64,000 bases of DNA from Stappia sp. TSB10P1A. GTDB lineage: Bacteria > Pseudomonadota > Alphaproteobacteria > Rhizobiales > Stappiaceae. Below, one piece after another: positions 44,607 to 53,779 of this stretch. The notes below the pieces were generated by a model. That model saw nothing but the letters and a program-made list of their open reading frames with translations, was not told the origin of the DNA and did not search any database. The translations under genes and the position numbers were made by a program. Position 1 is the stretch's first letter. Every line of letters starts with the position of its first letter. The stretch spans positions 1 through 64,000 of the forward strand of contig NZ_FYAU01000024.1 of the NCBI RefSeq assembly GCF_900185725.1. The letters are read 5' to 3'.

Positions 44607-45305
44607 ATGTCCGCGCACGCCGCCGAACCGACCAAGACCGACGCCGCCGGCCGGATCGCCGGCATCCGCGACAGGATCGCCGCCGCCGAGCAGGACGGCG
44701 CGCGCGCGCCCGGCTCGGTCACGCTGATCGCCGTCAGCAAGACCTTCGATGCCGAGGCCATCCGCCCGGTGATCGCCGCCGGCCAGCGCGTCTTCGGCGA
44801 GAACCGGGTGCAGGAGGCGCAGGGCAAGTGGCCGGCGCTGCGCGGGGAGTTTCCCGACATCGAGCTGCACCTGATCGGGCCGCTGCAGTCGAACAAGGCG
44901 AAGGACGCCGTCGCCCTGTTCGACGTGATCCACACGCTCGACCGGGAGAAGATCGCCCGCGCGCTCGCCGCGGAGTGCGCGGAGCAGGGCCGGACCTTGC
45001 GCTTCTTCATTCAGGTGAACACCGGCGAGGAGCCGCAAAAGGCCGGCATCGCCCCACGCGAGGCGGACGAGTTCGTCGCCTTCTGCCGGGACGAACTGCG
45101 CCTGCCGCTGCTCGGCCTGATGTGCATCCCCCCGGTCGACGACACGCCGGGCCCGCATTTCGCGCTGCTGCGCAAGATCGCCGAGCGCAACGGCCTTGCC
45201 GGCCTGTCGATGGGCATGTCCTCGGACTTCGAGAGCGCCGTGCGCGTCGGCGCCACCCATGTGCGCGTCGGCTCGGCGATTTTCGGCACGCGCGACTACC
45301 CCTGA
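44607..45305 (+). CDS. YggS-family PLP homeostasis protein
   Basis: A 232-residue PLP-binding barrel protein. LIAVSKTF carries the PLP-binding Lys, and [29 protein letters not shown], and [29 protein letters not shown] (quoted in part: [11 protein letters not shown] and VRVGSAIFG) are family hallmarks. It balances pyridoxal phosphate rather than acting as a racemase. Divergent from leuS. Confidence 0.92.
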   Translation: MSAHAAEPTKTDAAGRIAGIRDRIAAAEQDGARAPGSVTLIAVSKTFDAEAIRPVIAAGQRVFGENRVQEAQGKWPALRGEFPDIELHLIGPLQSNKAKDAVALFDVIHTLDREKIARALAAECAEQGRTLRFFIQVNTGEEPQKAGIAPREADEFVAFCRDELRLPLLGLMCIPPVDDTPGPHFALLRKIAERNGLAGLSMGMSSDFESAVRVGATHVRVGSAIFGTRDYP

Positions 45306-45324
45306 GCCGGCAGGCCGTGGCTTC

Positions 45325-45374
45325 GGCGTTTTGCAAAGGGGGGGCGTTTCGCAAAGGGGGGCGTTTTGCAGGGA
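45325..45374. repeat. three tandem 17-18 bp G-rich units
   Basis: GGCGTTTTGCAAAGGGG, then GGGCGTTTCGCAAAGGGG, then GGCGTTTTGCAGGG lie head to tail just upstream of the predicted ffh promoter. The remainder of 45306-45616 is the promoter and leader of ffh; no other gene is visible. Confidence 0.65.
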
Positions 45375-45388
45375 ATGCGCCGGCTCCC

Positions 45389-45418
45389 TTGACTTTCGCT
45401 GGCGTTTGCGGGTATCAG
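45389..45418 (+). promoter_or_regulatory. promoter upstream of ffh
   Basis: TTGACT at 45389-45394 and TATCAG at 45413-45418 are 18 bases apart. It would yield a leader of about 190 bases before ffh containing the hairpin at 45498-45528. Confidence 0.5.
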
Positions 45419-45497
45419 CCCGTCAACTCCGAAAGAGTGACGACACTACGATCCGCCGCCCGGGACCCGCAGAGGTATAAAGAGATCCCGGAGGTTC

Positions 45498-45528
45498 ACA
45501 CCCGACAGCGCGATGCGCCCTCGGGTGT
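45498..45528 (+). promoter_or_regulatory. stable hairpin in the ffh leader
   Basis: ACACCCGA pairs with TCGGGTGT (8 bp) and an inner GCGC pairs with GCGC around a GAT loop, with a CA/CC internal loop between. There is no T tract after it, so it looks like a leader structure rather than a terminator. Confidence 0.5.
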
Positions 45529-45616
45529 CACACCGCTTTGCGGATCGCGCTTCGTCCCGCCCGGGGGACACGGAAGCAGCGACAGCCGCTGCCTCGAGAG
45601 AGTTTAAGGAGACGGC

Positions 45617-47191
45617 ATGTTCGAAAGTCTGTCAGATCGCCTCAGCGGCATTCTCGACAAGCTGACGCGGCGCGGTGCGCTGTCGGAGGCCGATGTCTCC
45701 GAGGCGCTGCGCGAGGTCCGCCGCGCCCTGATCGAGGCCGATGTCGCGCTGCCCGTGGTCAAGTCCTTCACCGACAAGGTGCGGACCCGGGCCGTCGGCC
45801 AGGAAGTCCTCAAGTCGGTGACGCCGGGCCAGCAGGTCGTCAAGATCGTCCACGACCAGCTCGTCGAGATGCTGGGCGGCGCCGGCGAGCCGATCGACCT
45901 CAACGCGGCCGCGCCCTTCGCCATCATGATGGTCGGCCTGCAGGGCTCGGGCAAGACCACCTCGACCGCCAAGATCGCCCTGCGGCTGACCAGGAACGAG
46001 CGCCGCAAGGTGCTGATGGCCTCGCTCGACACCCGCCGCCCGGCGGCGCAGGAGCAGCTCAAGGTGCTCGGCGAGCAGACCGGCATCGACACGCTGCCGA
46101 TCGTCGCCGGCCAGACACCGGTGCAGATCGCCTCGCGCGCCATGACCGCGGCGCGGCTCGGCGGCTATGACATCGTCATGCTCGACACCGCCGGCCGCAC
46201 CCATATCGACGAGCCGCTGATGGTCGAGATGGCCGAGATCAAGGCGGCGACCAATCCGCACGAGATCCTGCTCGTCGCCGACAGCCTGACCGGCCAGGAC
46301 GCCGTCAATCTCGCCACCTCCTTCGACGAGCGCGTCGGCATCACCGGCATCGTGCTGACCCGCATGGACGGCGACGGCCGCGGCGGCGCGGCGCTCTCGA
46401 TGCGCGCGGTCACCGGCAAGCCGGTGAAGCTCGTCGGTACCGGCGAGAAGGCCGATGCGCTGGAGGAATTCCACCCGGCGCGGATCGCCGACCGCATTCT
46501 CGGCATGGGCGACATCGTCTCGCTGGTGGAGAAGGCGGCGCGCGAGCTCGACCAGGAAAAGGCGGCCAAGATGGCCGCCCGCATGCAGAAGGGCAATTTC
46601 GACCTGGAGGACCTTGCCGAGCAGCTTCGCCAGATGGAGAAGCTCGGCGGCATGTCCGGGATCATGGGCATGATGCCCGGCGTCGGCAAGATCAAGAAGC
46701 AGCTCGACGCGGCCAATATCGACGACCGCGTGATCAAGCGTCAGGTCGCGATCATCCAGTCGATGACCCCGCAGGAGCGCCGCAAGCCCGACATTCTCAA
46801 GGCCAGCCGCAAGAAGCGCATCGCCACCGGCTCCGGCGTCGACGTCGCCGACGTCAACAAGCTGCTGAAGATGCACCGGCAGATGGCCGACATGATGAAG
46901 CAGATGGGCAAGGGCAAGGGCCTGCTCGGCAAGATGATGGGCGGCATGGGCCTGCCCGGCGGCGGCATGCCGAACATCGACCCGAAGGAACTGGAGCGCA
47001 TGGCCGAATCCGGTCAACTTCCCGGTCAACTTCCCGGCGGGCTTCCAGGCCAGATGCCGGGCCAGATGCCGGGTCTGCCCGGCGGGCTTGGTGGTTTGGG
47101 CGGCCTCGGTGGCCTCGGTGGACTGGGCGGGCCGAAGCTGCCCGGCGGTCTCGGCGGCCTTCCGGGCCTGGGACGGGGGAAGAAGAAATGA
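45617..47191 (+). CDS. ffh: signal recognition particle protein Ffh
   Basis: A 524-residue SRP GTPase with N, G and M domains. GTPase motifs are GLQGSGKTTSTAK, DTAGRTHID, and TRMDGDGRGGAALS; the methionine-rich M domain (about 300-450, including MEKLGGMSGIMGMMPG) binds 4.5S RNA and signal peptides. After it a 55-residue tail of GQLPG, GQMPG and GLGGLGG repeats precedes a basic RGKKK end, longer than in most Ffh proteins. Start 45617 has AAGGAG upstream. The chorismate mutase gene overlaps its stop by 4 bases. Confidence 0.97.
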   Translation: MFESLSDRLSGILDKLTRRGALSEADVSEALREVRRALIEADVALPVVKSFTDKVRTRAVGQEVLKSVTPGQQVVKIVHDQLVEMLGGAGEPIDLNAAAPFAIMMVGLQGSGKTTSTAKIALRLTRNERRKVLMASLDTRRPAAQEQLKVLGEQTGIDTLPIVAGQTPVQIASRAMTAARLGGYDIVMLDTAGRTHIDEPLMVEMAEIKAATNPHEILLVADSLTGQDAVNLATSFDERVGITGIVLTRMDGDGRGGAALSMRAVTGKPVKLVGTGEKADALEEFHPARIADRILGMGDIVSLVEKAARELDQEKAAKMAARMQKGNFDLEDLAEQLRQMEKLGGMSGIMGMMPGVGKIKKQLDAANIDDRVIKRQVAIIQSMTPQERRKPDILKASRKKRIATGSGVDVADVNKLLKMHRQMADMMKQMGKGKGLLGKMMGGMGLPGGGMPNIDPKELERMAESGQLPGQLPGGLPGQMPGQMPGLPGGLGGLGGLGGLGGLGGPKLPGGLGGLPGLGRGKKK

Positions 47192-47505
47192 CCGACAGCG
47201 CCGAGGAGATCCTCGAGCCGGCGTCCACCGCGATGGACGAACTGCTGCGCCTGCGCGGCTCCATCGACAACATCGACGCCGCGCTGGTTCACATGCTTGC
47301 GGAGCGCTTCAAGTGCACGCAGAAGGTCGGCCTGCTGAAGGCGACGCACAATCTTCCGCCCGCCGATCCGGCGCGCGAGGAACGGCAGATCGCGCGGCTG
47401 CGCGCGCTTGCCCGGGACGCCAATCTCGATCCCGATTTCGCGGAGAAATTCCTGAACTTCATCGTCAGGGAAGTGATCCGACACCATGAAGCCATTCGCC
47501 GCTGA
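47188..47505 (+). CDS. chorismate mutase (AroQ type)
   Basis: A 105-residue all-helical protein with LRGSIDNIDAALVHMLAERF, KCTQKVGLLKA and AREERQIARLR, matching single-domain AroQ mutases that turn chorismate into prephenate for Phe/Tyr synthesis. The ATG overlaps the ffh stop, so it is translationally coupled; the ffh-aroQ-rpsP order is common in this group. Confidence 0.9.
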   Translation: MTDSAEEILEPASTAMDELLRLRGSIDNIDAALVHMLAERFKCTQKVGLLKATHNLPPADPAREERQIARLRALARDANLDPDFAEKFLNFIVREVIRHHEAIRR

Positions 47506-47541
47506 ACCCGGCGTCGCACTGAAGTACCAAAGGAGACTACC

Positions 47542-47937
47542 ATGGCCCTGAAAATTCGTCTTGCCCGCGGCGGCGCCAAGAAGCGTCCGTTCTACCGCAT
47601 CGTCGTTGCCGACGTCCGCTCGCCGCGCGACGGCCGCTTCATCGAGAAGGTCGGCCTCTACAACCCGATGCTGCCGAAGGACAATGCCGACCGCATCGTC
47701 CTCGACGTCGAGCGCATCCAGCACTGGATGAGCCACGGCGCCCTGCCGACCGACCGCGTCCTGCGCTTCCTCGATGCCGCCGGCGTGCTGAGCCGCGAGG
47801 CCCGCAGCAACCCGAAGAAGGCCGAGCCGGGCACCAAGGCCAAGGAGCGTCTCGCTGCCAAGCGCCAGGCCGCCGAAGAGGCCGCTGCGGCCGCTGCCGA
47901 GGCTGCCGGCGGCGGCGAGGAAGCCGCTGCCGAGTAA
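47542..47937 (+). CDS. rpsP: 30S ribosomal protein S16
   Basis: A 131-residue S16 beginning [20 protein letters not shown], with the [15 protein letters not shown] segment. The Ala/Glu-rich C-terminal extension is typical of alphaproteobacteria. A good AAAGGAG ribosome-binding site precedes the ATG. Confidence 0.97.
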   Translation: MALKIRLARGGAKKRPFYRIVVADVRSPRDGRFIEKVGLYNPMLPKDNADRIVLDVERIQHWMSHGALPTDRVLRFLDAAGVLSREARSNPKKAEPGTKAKERLAAKRQAAEEAAAAAAEAAGGGEEAAAE

Positions 47938-47963
47938 TCGGCACGGCCCTTCGAGCACCTTCA

Positions 47964-48009
47964 GGATCCGCGCCCTCCCGGCGCGGATCCGCCGGGGCCC
48001 TCAGGCCCC
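47964..48009. promoter_or_regulatory. two consecutive hairpins between rpsP and rimM
   Basis: GGATCCGCGCC pairs with GGCGCGGATCC (47964-47974 and 47980-47990), and GGGGCC pairs with GGCCCC (47994-47999 and 48004-48009). Neither has a T tract, so they may attenuate or process the message between the two genes. Confidence 0.5.
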
Positions 48010-48072
48010 GACCCTGAACCGGATACCACCCGGGGACTGCACACCCGCCCTCCCCGTCAGGAGCACGGCCGC

Positions 48073-48633
48073 GTGAGCAAGGATCGCATTCTGATTGCCC
48101 GGATCGGCGCCGCCCATGGCGTGCGCGGCGAGGTTCGCGTCAAGCCGTTCGGCGACGACCCCCTGTCCTTCTGCGACTATGGACCGCTGGAGACCGCCGA
48201 CGGCAAGCGCCGGCTGGTGGTGACATCCGCGCGCCTGCAAAAGGCGATGGTGGTGACCCGCTTCGAAGGCATCGACGACCGCACCGCCGCCGAGGCGCTG
48301 AACGGCCTCGATCTCTACATCCCGCGCGACGCCCTGCCGGAACTCCAGGACGACGACGAGTTCTACCACACCGACCTGCTCGGCCTCGAAGCGGTCTCGC
48401 CGGAGGGGGAGACCATCGGCAGGATTGTCGCGCTGCCCGATTTCGGCGCCGGCACGCTGGTCGAGATCCGCCCGCAAGGGACAGCGTCCTTCTACGTGCC
48501 CTTCACCCGCGAGGCGGTGCCGGAGATCGACCTGGCCGCCGGCAAGGTGACCGTCGTTGTGCCCGAAAGCACGGAAGACGACGAGGCTCGGGACGACGGT
48601 GCGCGCGACGCGGACGAAGACACGGTGGACTGA
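48073..48633 (+). CDS. rimM: ribosome maturation factor RimM
   Basis: A 186-residue protein with the N-terminal RimM barrel (IARIGAAHGVRGEVRVKPF) and a PRC-like C-terminal half (DEFYHTDLLGLEAVSPEG, then FYVPFTREAVPEIDLA). It helps assemble the 30S head and binds S19. The start is a GTG at 48073. The acidic tail overlaps the 3' end of the convergent VanZ-like gene by about 140 bases. Confidence 0.95.
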   Translation: MSKDRILIARIGAAHGVRGEVRVKPFGDDPLSFCDYGPLETADGKRRLVVTSARLQKAMVVTRFEGIDDRTAAEALNGLDLYIPRDALPELQDDDEFYHTDLLGLEAVSPEGETIGRIVALPDFGAGTLVEIRPQGTASFYVPFTREAVPEIDLAAGKVTVVVPESTEDDEARDDGARDADEDTVD

Positions 48634-49088
48634 GCCTGCGGGGCCTCAGCCGGCTCGGCCGGCTCCGCGGCGGACGCCCTGCCGCCGGCAAGGGCGGCTC
48701 TCCTCTGCGAGCGCAGCAGCGCGATGGCGGCGACAATCAGGGCAACGCCGATCAGGTTCGCGGCGATGTCGCCCAGCGAGAATTCCCGGTGGGGAAACAG
48801 CGACTGCACCAATTCCCCGGCCAGCCCCAGCCCGGTGGCGACGGCGGCCGAAATCCGCAGCCGGCAACAGAAGACCGCATGCACCGCCAGGGTCAGAAGC
48901 CCGAAGAAAACCAGGTGCTGCAGCTTGTCGAAAGGGTGGTCGATGCCCGGATTGGAGATGAAACCGGCGAAGATCCCGTAGGCGACGAGCAGGGCCAGCG
49001 GCCACACCCGGGCCGGCGACAGGTCGAGATAGTGCCGCCGCGCCAGGGAGCGAACGAGATCGACAAGGCGGGCAACCGGCTGCGGCAT
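48492..49088 (-). CDS. VanZ-like membrane protein
   Basis: A 198-residue protein with four hydrophobic segments in the first 140 residues (VWPLALLVAYGIFAGF, QHLVFFGLLTLAVHAVF, and two more), plus the VanZ-type DKLQHLVFFG and ELVQSLFPHREFSLGDIAANLIG motifs. The Ser/Ala-rich 55-residue tail is antisense to rimM and probably unstructured. Function in the family is unclear. A frameshift ending the protein earlier would remove the overlap, but none is visible. Confidence 0.78.
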   Translation of the reverse strand: MPQPVARLVDLVRSLARRHYLDLSPARVWPLALLVAYGIFAGFISNPGIDHPFDKLQHLVFFGLLTLAVHAVFCCRLRISAAVATGLGLAGELVQSLFPHREFSLGDIAANLIGVALIVAAIALLRSQRRAALAGGRASAAEPAEPAEAPQAQSTVSSSASRAPSSRASSSSVLSGTTTVTLPAARSISGTASRVKGT

Positions 49089-49262
49089 GAAGATCTCCGG
49101 GGATTGCGCCTTCCTTGCTGCGCGGGAAAGCCTTAAGCGGGGGTTGCCCCTCTCATCAAGCGGCGGCAACGCATCCAGTGACGGCAACGCTCCGTGCATC
49201 GGCGCAAATCCGGCCAACAATATGGCCGCGCAACCAGGTCCACCACATCTAAGGAGCAAACG

Positions 49263-49958
49263 ATGGCGTTCCGGGCGTCGATCCTCAGCCTCTATCCGGA
49301 GATGTTTCCAGGTCCGCTCGGCACCTCGCTGGCCGGGCGGGCGCTGGAGCGCGGCGACTGGGATCTGGAGCTGCACCAGATCCGTGATCACGCCACCGAC
49401 CGCCACCGCTCCGTCGACGACACCCCTGCCGGCGGCGGTGCCGGCATGGTGCTGCGCGCCGACATCCTCGCCCTGGCCATCGATGCGGCGAGCCCTGCCG
49501 GCGATCCGCGGCCGCGCCTCTTGATGAGCCCGCGCGGCCGGCCGCTCGACCAGGGCCGGGTCCGCGAGTTGGCGCAGAGCCCCGGCGCGGTGATCGTCTG
49601 CGGCCGCTTCGAGGGGGTGGACCAGCGGGTGATCGAGGCGCGGGACCTGGAGGAGGTGTCGATCGGCGACTACATCCTCTCCGGCGGCGAACTCGCCGCC
49701 ATGGTCCTGCTCGACGCGGTGATCCGCCTGCTGCCCGGCGTCATGGGCAATGCCGAGAGCGGCGCCTTCGAGAGCTTCGAGACCGGCCTGCTGGAGCATC
49801 CGCACTACACCCGCCCGCGCGAATTCGAGGGCGCCGGCATTCCCGAGGTGCTGACCTCGGGCGATCACGCCCGCATCGACCGCTGGCGGCGGGAGGAGGC
49901 CGAGCGGCTGACCCGCGAGCGCCGGCCCGACCTGTGGCAGCGTCATACGGGTGAGTGA
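49263..49958 (+). CDS. trmD: tRNA (guanine-37-N1)-methyltransferase
   Basis: A 231-residue SPOUT enzyme. [32 protein letters not shown], and [20 protein letters not shown] with the deep-knot SAM site are diagnostic. It prevents frameshifting at proline and other codons. The ATG at 49263 has AAGGAG six bases upstream. Confidence 0.96.
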   Translation: MAFRASILSLYPEMFPGPLGTSLAGRALERGDWDLELHQIRDHATDRHRSVDDTPAGGGAGMVLRADILALAIDAASPAGDPRPRLLMSPRGRPLDQGRVRELAQSPGAVIVCGRFEGVDQRVIEARDLEEVSIGDYILSGGELAAMVLLDAVIRLLPGVMGNAESGAFESFETGLLEHPHYTRPREFEGAGIPEVLTSGDHARIDRWRREEAERLTRERRPDLWQRHTGE

Positions 49959-49994
49959 GGCGCGGGTTTCTGCGCCGAACGGGCGCAAAAGGGC

Positions 49995-50023
49995 ATGACA
50001 AACGCTGTAAGTTGCGCTAGACA
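49995..50023 (+). promoter_or_regulatory. possible promoter for rplS
   Basis: ATGACA at 49995-50000 and TAGACA at 50018-50023 are 17 bases apart, 215 bases before rplS. The 280-base trmD-rplS gap otherwise holds no gene. Confidence 0.4.
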
Positions 50024-50238
50024 GCGGCCACTCGGGCGCCTGCCGGCGCAAGCCGTGACGATTGTCGTTTGCCTTTGCCCCGGATCGCGGGCGCGGGGGC
50101 ACCGCATCTCGCGAGCGCGGCGGTCCCGGTCGAATTCCGTGGCCGGATCTGTCCGGCCTGGCCAAAACCCGGTGAATTCGCCCCTGCGGCTCGACCGTCA
50201 GCGGACGCTCTGACCGAGACGAACCAAAAGGCAGTGCC

Positions 50239-50700
50239 ATGAACATCATCGAACAGCTCAACGCCGAGGAAATGGCGAAGGTCGAAGCCCAGCGCAAGCT
50301 GCCGAGCTTCTCTCCCGGCGACACGATCCGCGTCAACGTCCGCGTGACGGAAGGCAACCGCACCCGTACCCAGGCCTATGAGGGCGTGTGCATCGCCCGT
50401 TCCGGCGGCGGCATCAACGAGAACTTCACCGTCCGCAAGATCTCTTATGGCGAAGGCGTGGAGCGCGTGTTCCCGATCTTCTCGCCGATGCTCGAGGGCG
50501 TCGAGGTCGTGCGCCGCGGCAAGGTGCGTCGCGCCAAGCTCTATTACCTGCGCGGCCGTCGCGGCAAGTCGGCCCGTATCGTCGAGGCGACCAACGTGCG
50601 CGCCCGTCGTCTGAACGACGAGGTCAAGGCCGACGTCGCCGCCGCCAAGGCCGCGAAGGAAGCCGAGCAGGCCGCCGCTGCCAGCGAGAGCGCCGAATAA
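50239..50700 (+). CDS. rplS: 50S ribosomal protein L19
   Basis: A 153-residue L19: [34 protein letters not shown], and [19 protein letters not shown]. It lies at the 30S-50S interface. The Ala/Glu-rich end is a typical alphaproteobacterial extension. A strong terminator follows. Confidence 0.97.
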   Translation: MNIIEQLNAEEMAKVEAQRKLPSFSPGDTIRVNVRVTEGNRTRTQAYEGVCIARSGGGINENFTVRKISYGEGVERVFPIFSPMLEGVEVVRRGKVRRAKLYYLRGRRGKSARIVEATNVRARRLNDEVKADVAAAKAAKEAEQAAAASESAE

Positions 50701-50749
50701 GACACTCAAGGTCCGGCACCCGCGCCCGGATCTGCATCTTCCCAATGCG

Positions 50750-50781
50750 AAAACCCCGGAACCTCAGGCTCCGGGGTTTTT
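50750..50781 (+). terminator. rho-independent terminator after rplS
   Basis: AAAACCCCGGA pairs with TCCGGGGTTTT (11 bp) around a nine-base loop and is followed by another T. It closes the ffh-to-rplS block and also faces the convergent ftsX. Confidence 0.85.
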
Positions 50782-50833
50782 CATTTGTGGCGTCTCGTTG
50801 GTGGCACTTCGCTTGCGGAGCGGCGCCGCTCCG

Positions 50834-51856
50834 CTACTCGATCCGCCGCAGATGCGCGCGCACCGCGAGGCGCGAGGTCGCCGCCGTCAGCACGGTGACG
50901 AGGAAGATGATCGCCAGCACGCCGAGATAGCCGCCGACGCCGACCGACACGCCGCCGAACATGTCCATCGAGCGGGCAAGGCCCTGCAGGCCGCTGCGCT
51001 CGTCCGCCAGGAAGCCGAGGACGAGGAACACCAGACAGGCGGCGACGCCGCCGGCCAGCCCGCCCTGCAGGCCGAGCAGCAGGAAGTGGCGCTGGAACTC
51101 GCGGGCGACGAAACTGTCCTCCGCGCCGACGAAATGCAGCACCTCGACCACGTCGCGATTGCCGGCCATCGCCGCCCGCGTCGCGAAGACGACGGACAGC
51201 ACCATCGAGCCGAGCACCAGCAGCAGCACGGCGATGCCGCCCAGCACCACCGCATTGGCCATGGCCGCAAGCCGGCTGGTCCACAGGCTGTGATCGTCGA
51301 CGCTCGCCCCGCGCACCTCGGCGCTGACGGCCAGGCGCAGCGCGCCGAGGTCGAACGCCGCCGGCGCCGCCACCTGCACCTGGATCAGCCGCGGCACCGG
51401 CAGGCTCTCCAGGTCGAGCCCGGCGCCGAGCCAGGGCTGCAACAGGTTTCGCGTCTCCTGGTCGGACAGCGCCCGCACCGTGCCGACGCCGGCCTGGGCC
51501 CGTGCCGCCGCCGTCGCCTTCTCGATCTCGCGCAGCATGTCGACGCCTTCCGCCGGGCGGATCTGGATCGTCACCTCGCGCAGCAGGTCGTTGGACCAGG
51601 CGCTGGCCGCCTCGTGAATGACGGTCACCGCGCCGATGGTCAGGCAGGCGAGGAAGCTCATGATCGCCACCACCAGCGTCAGCGCGCGCCCCGCGACCGC
51701 CTGCGGCGGCACGATCGGGGCGGAGGGGCGCAGCTCGCCGGCGGCGCCGCGCTTGCGTGCCTTGGGTGCGGCCTTTGCCCGGCGCGGGGCGGCTGGCCGG
51801 CCAGCGGCCGGACGGGGGCCGCGCCCGGCCCTCTGGGTCCTGTCGTCGTCAGTCAT
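50834..51856 (-). CDS. ftsX: cell-division ABC transporter permease FtsX
   Basis: A 340-residue membrane protein: a 55-residue basic Pro/Ala cytoplasmic head, four hydrophobic segments, and a periplasmic loop (about 85-190) with NDLLREVTIQIRPAEGVD. With FtsE it links cell-wall hydrolases to division. Its start overlaps ftsE by 8 bases. Confidence 0.92.
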   Translation of the reverse strand: MTDDDRTQRAGRGPRPAAGRPAAPRRAKAAPKARKRGAAGELRPSAPIVPPQAVAGRALTLVVAIMSFLACLTIGAVTVIHEAASAWSNDLLREVTIQIRPAEGVDMLREIEKATAAARAQAGVGTVRALSDQETRNLLQPWLGAGLDLESLPVPRLIQVQVAAPAAFDLGALRLAVSAEVRGASVDDHSLWTSRLAAMANAVVLGGIAVLLLVLGSMVLSVVFATRAAMAGNRDVVEVLHFVGAEDSFVAREFQRHFLLLGLQGGLAGGVAACLVFLVLGFLADERSGLQGLARSMDMFGGVSVGVGGYLGVLAIIFLVTVLTAATSRLAVRAHLRRIE

Positions 51857-52508
51857 GGATCTGCAACCGTCCTTCGCCCAGTTCCATGCGCCGCGCGTCG
51901 ACCTGGTCCATCAGGGCGAGGTCATGGGTGGCGATCACCACCGAGGTGCCGAGCCGGTTCAGCTCGATGAACAGCCGCAGCAGCCGCCGCGCCAGCGGCG
52001 GATCCACATTGCCCGTCGGCTCGTCCGCCAGCAACATCTCCGGCCGGGTGATCAGCGCCCTGGCGATCGCCGCGCGCTGCTTCTCGCCGCCCGAGAGCAC
52101 CGGCGGCAGCACATGCATGCGCTCGCCGAGCCCCACCCATTTCAGCAGTTCCACCACGTCGGAGCGGTATTGGCTTTCCTCCTGGCCGATGACGCGCAGC
52201 GGCAGGGCGACATTCTCGTAGGTCGTCAGGTGATCGAGCAGGCGGAAATCCTGGAAGACGATGCCGATGCGCCGACGCAGCGCCGGGATCTGGCTCTTGT
52301 TCAGCGCCGAGGTGTCCTTGCCGAAGGCGCGGATCAGCCCGCGCGTCGGCTTCAGCGACAGGAACAGCAGGCGCATCAGGCTGGTCTTGCCCGCACCGGA
52401 CGGACCGGTAAGGAACTGGAATGACTGCGGCCTGATCTCGAAGGTCAGGTCGCGCAGGACTTCCGGCCCCATGCCGTAGCGCAGACCGACATTTTCGAAT
52501 CGGATCAC
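51849..52508 (-). CDS. ftsE: cell-division ATP-binding protein FtsE
   Basis: A 219-residue ABC ATPase: Walker A GPSGAGKTSL, Q loop IGIVFQDFRLL, signature LSGGEKQRAAIARAL, Walker B EMLLADEPTGNVDP and switch His in IATHDLAL. Pairs with FtsX. Divergent from the zinc-ribbon gene across 242 bases. Confidence 0.94.
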   Translation of the reverse strand: MIRFENVGLRYGMGPEVLRDLTFEIRPQSFQFLTGPSGAGKTSLMRLLFLSLKPTRGLIRAFGKDTSALNKSQIPALRRRIGIVFQDFRLLDHLTTYENVALPLRVIGQEESQYRSDVVELLKWVGLGERMHVLPPVLSGGEKQRAAIARALITRPEMLLADEPTGNVDPPLARRLLRLFIELNRLGTSVVIATHDLALMDQVDARRMELGEGRLQIHD

Positions 52509-52750
52509 GGCAACCTCTCGTTAAGACATTGGCCGGACAGTATCGCCTCGGCATTAACGCTTCATTAACGATATCCAGGCGTGATGGAGCCAGAACACCC
52601 GGAAAGCGGCCGGCGCGACGATCAATCGTTTCGCCGTTTGCGGCATGTTTACGGTCTTCGCCGGAAACTACCCGCTTTGCGAACCGGCTCTCCGGGTGTC
52701 GATACGCCTTTCCGGCCGGTATTTGCGGGCAAGACGAGGCCGCGTCCACA

Positions 52751-53779
52751 ATGAAGATCACCTGTCCGGACTGCGCAACCGCCTATCGGGTCAGCCCCGC
52801 CGCCCTCGGGCCGGAGGGCCGCGACGTCAAATGCGCCCGCTGCGGCACGCGCTGGCACGCGCTTCCCGATCCGGACACCGCCTCCATCGAGACCGAACTG
52901 CCCGAAGACGCCGATACCGAGGCACGGGCCGCGCGCAAACCGGCAGCGGCGATGGCCGGCCGTGACGACGCCTCCCCGGCCGAGGACGACGAGGACGACA
53001 GCGACGGCGCGCAGTGGGGCGACGACCGGGAGGAGGACCCTGCGGATCGGGACGAGGACGTCTTCTCCGCCGCGTCGGAGCCGCGCGACGACGGCCTGGA
53101 GGATGAGGACGACCAGGCCGAGGACGGCTGGGAAGCGGCCAAACGGGTCGAGCCCGCGGCCCTTCCGGTAGCCGCGGCGGCGGCCGAGGCGGATGGGGCA
53201 GCGGCAAGCGCCAAGCCGGTCGACATCGAAAGCCTCGCCCGCAAGCCGAAGATCTATGTCAAGCCGCGCAGCAGCGAGCCGGTGCTGGGCCGCCTGCTCG
53301 CCAGGATCGGCCAGCGCGCCCGCCGGCTGCGTCCCCGCCGGGTGGTCGGCACGATGATGTTCTTCGGCGCCATCGCCCTGTGCGCGCTGGCGGTCACCTT
53401 CCGCACGCCGATCGTCGCCCGCATGCCGGATCTGGCCGGCCTGTTCGCCCTCGCCGGGCTGGAGGTCAACCTGCGCGGGCTGGAATTCCGCGACCTGCGC
53501 ACCTTCCGGGAGATCGAGGACGGCGCCATCGTGCTGGTGATCGAAGGCACGATCGTCAATGTCGAGCGGGAAGCGGTGCCGATCCCGGCCATTCGCCTCG
53601 CCCTGCGCAGCGAGGATGCCCAGGAAATCTACGCCTGGACCATGGAACCGCGCTTGCGCCGGCTCGATGTCGGTGGCACGACGCGGTTTCGCACCCGCCT
53701 GTCGGCCCCGCCCGATCTGGCGGCGGACATCCAGGTGCGCTTCGTGGAGCGCAAAGAACGCCAGGTCAGGCTGCAATGA
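52751..53779 (+). CDS. MJ0042-type zinc-ribbon membrane protein
   Basis: A 342-residue protein. The first 40 residues are a four-Cys zinc ribbon (ITCPDCATAYRVS, then VKCARCGTRWHA). An acidic linker of about 120 residues follows, then one membrane helix (about 195-220, MMFFGAIALCALAVTF) and a C-terminal domain with an ER-G-type beta core. This layout is known in alphaproteobacteria and other groups with unknown function. The hpt gene overlaps its stop as ATGA. Confidence 0.85.
   Translation: MKITCPDCATAYRVSPAALGPEGRDVKCARCGTRWHALPDPDTASIETELPEDADTEARAARKPAAAMAGRDDASPAEDDEDDSDGAQWGDDREEDPADRDEDVFSAASEPRDDGLEDEDDQAEDGWEAAKRVEPAALPVAAAAAEADGAAASAKPVDIESLARKPKIYVKPRSSEPVLGRLLARIGQRARRLRPRRVVGTMMFFGAIALCALAVTFRTPIVARMPDLAGLFALAGLEVNLRGLEFRDLRTFREIEDGAIVLVIEGTIVNVEREAVPIPAIRLALRSEDAQEIYAWTMEPRLRRLDVGGTTRFRTRLSAPPDLAADIQVRFVERKERQVRLQ

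Noticed and set aside
44417-45607. Long plus-strand frame across the YggS gene and ffh leader
   Set aside because: Shadow of the YggS frame, with no domain.
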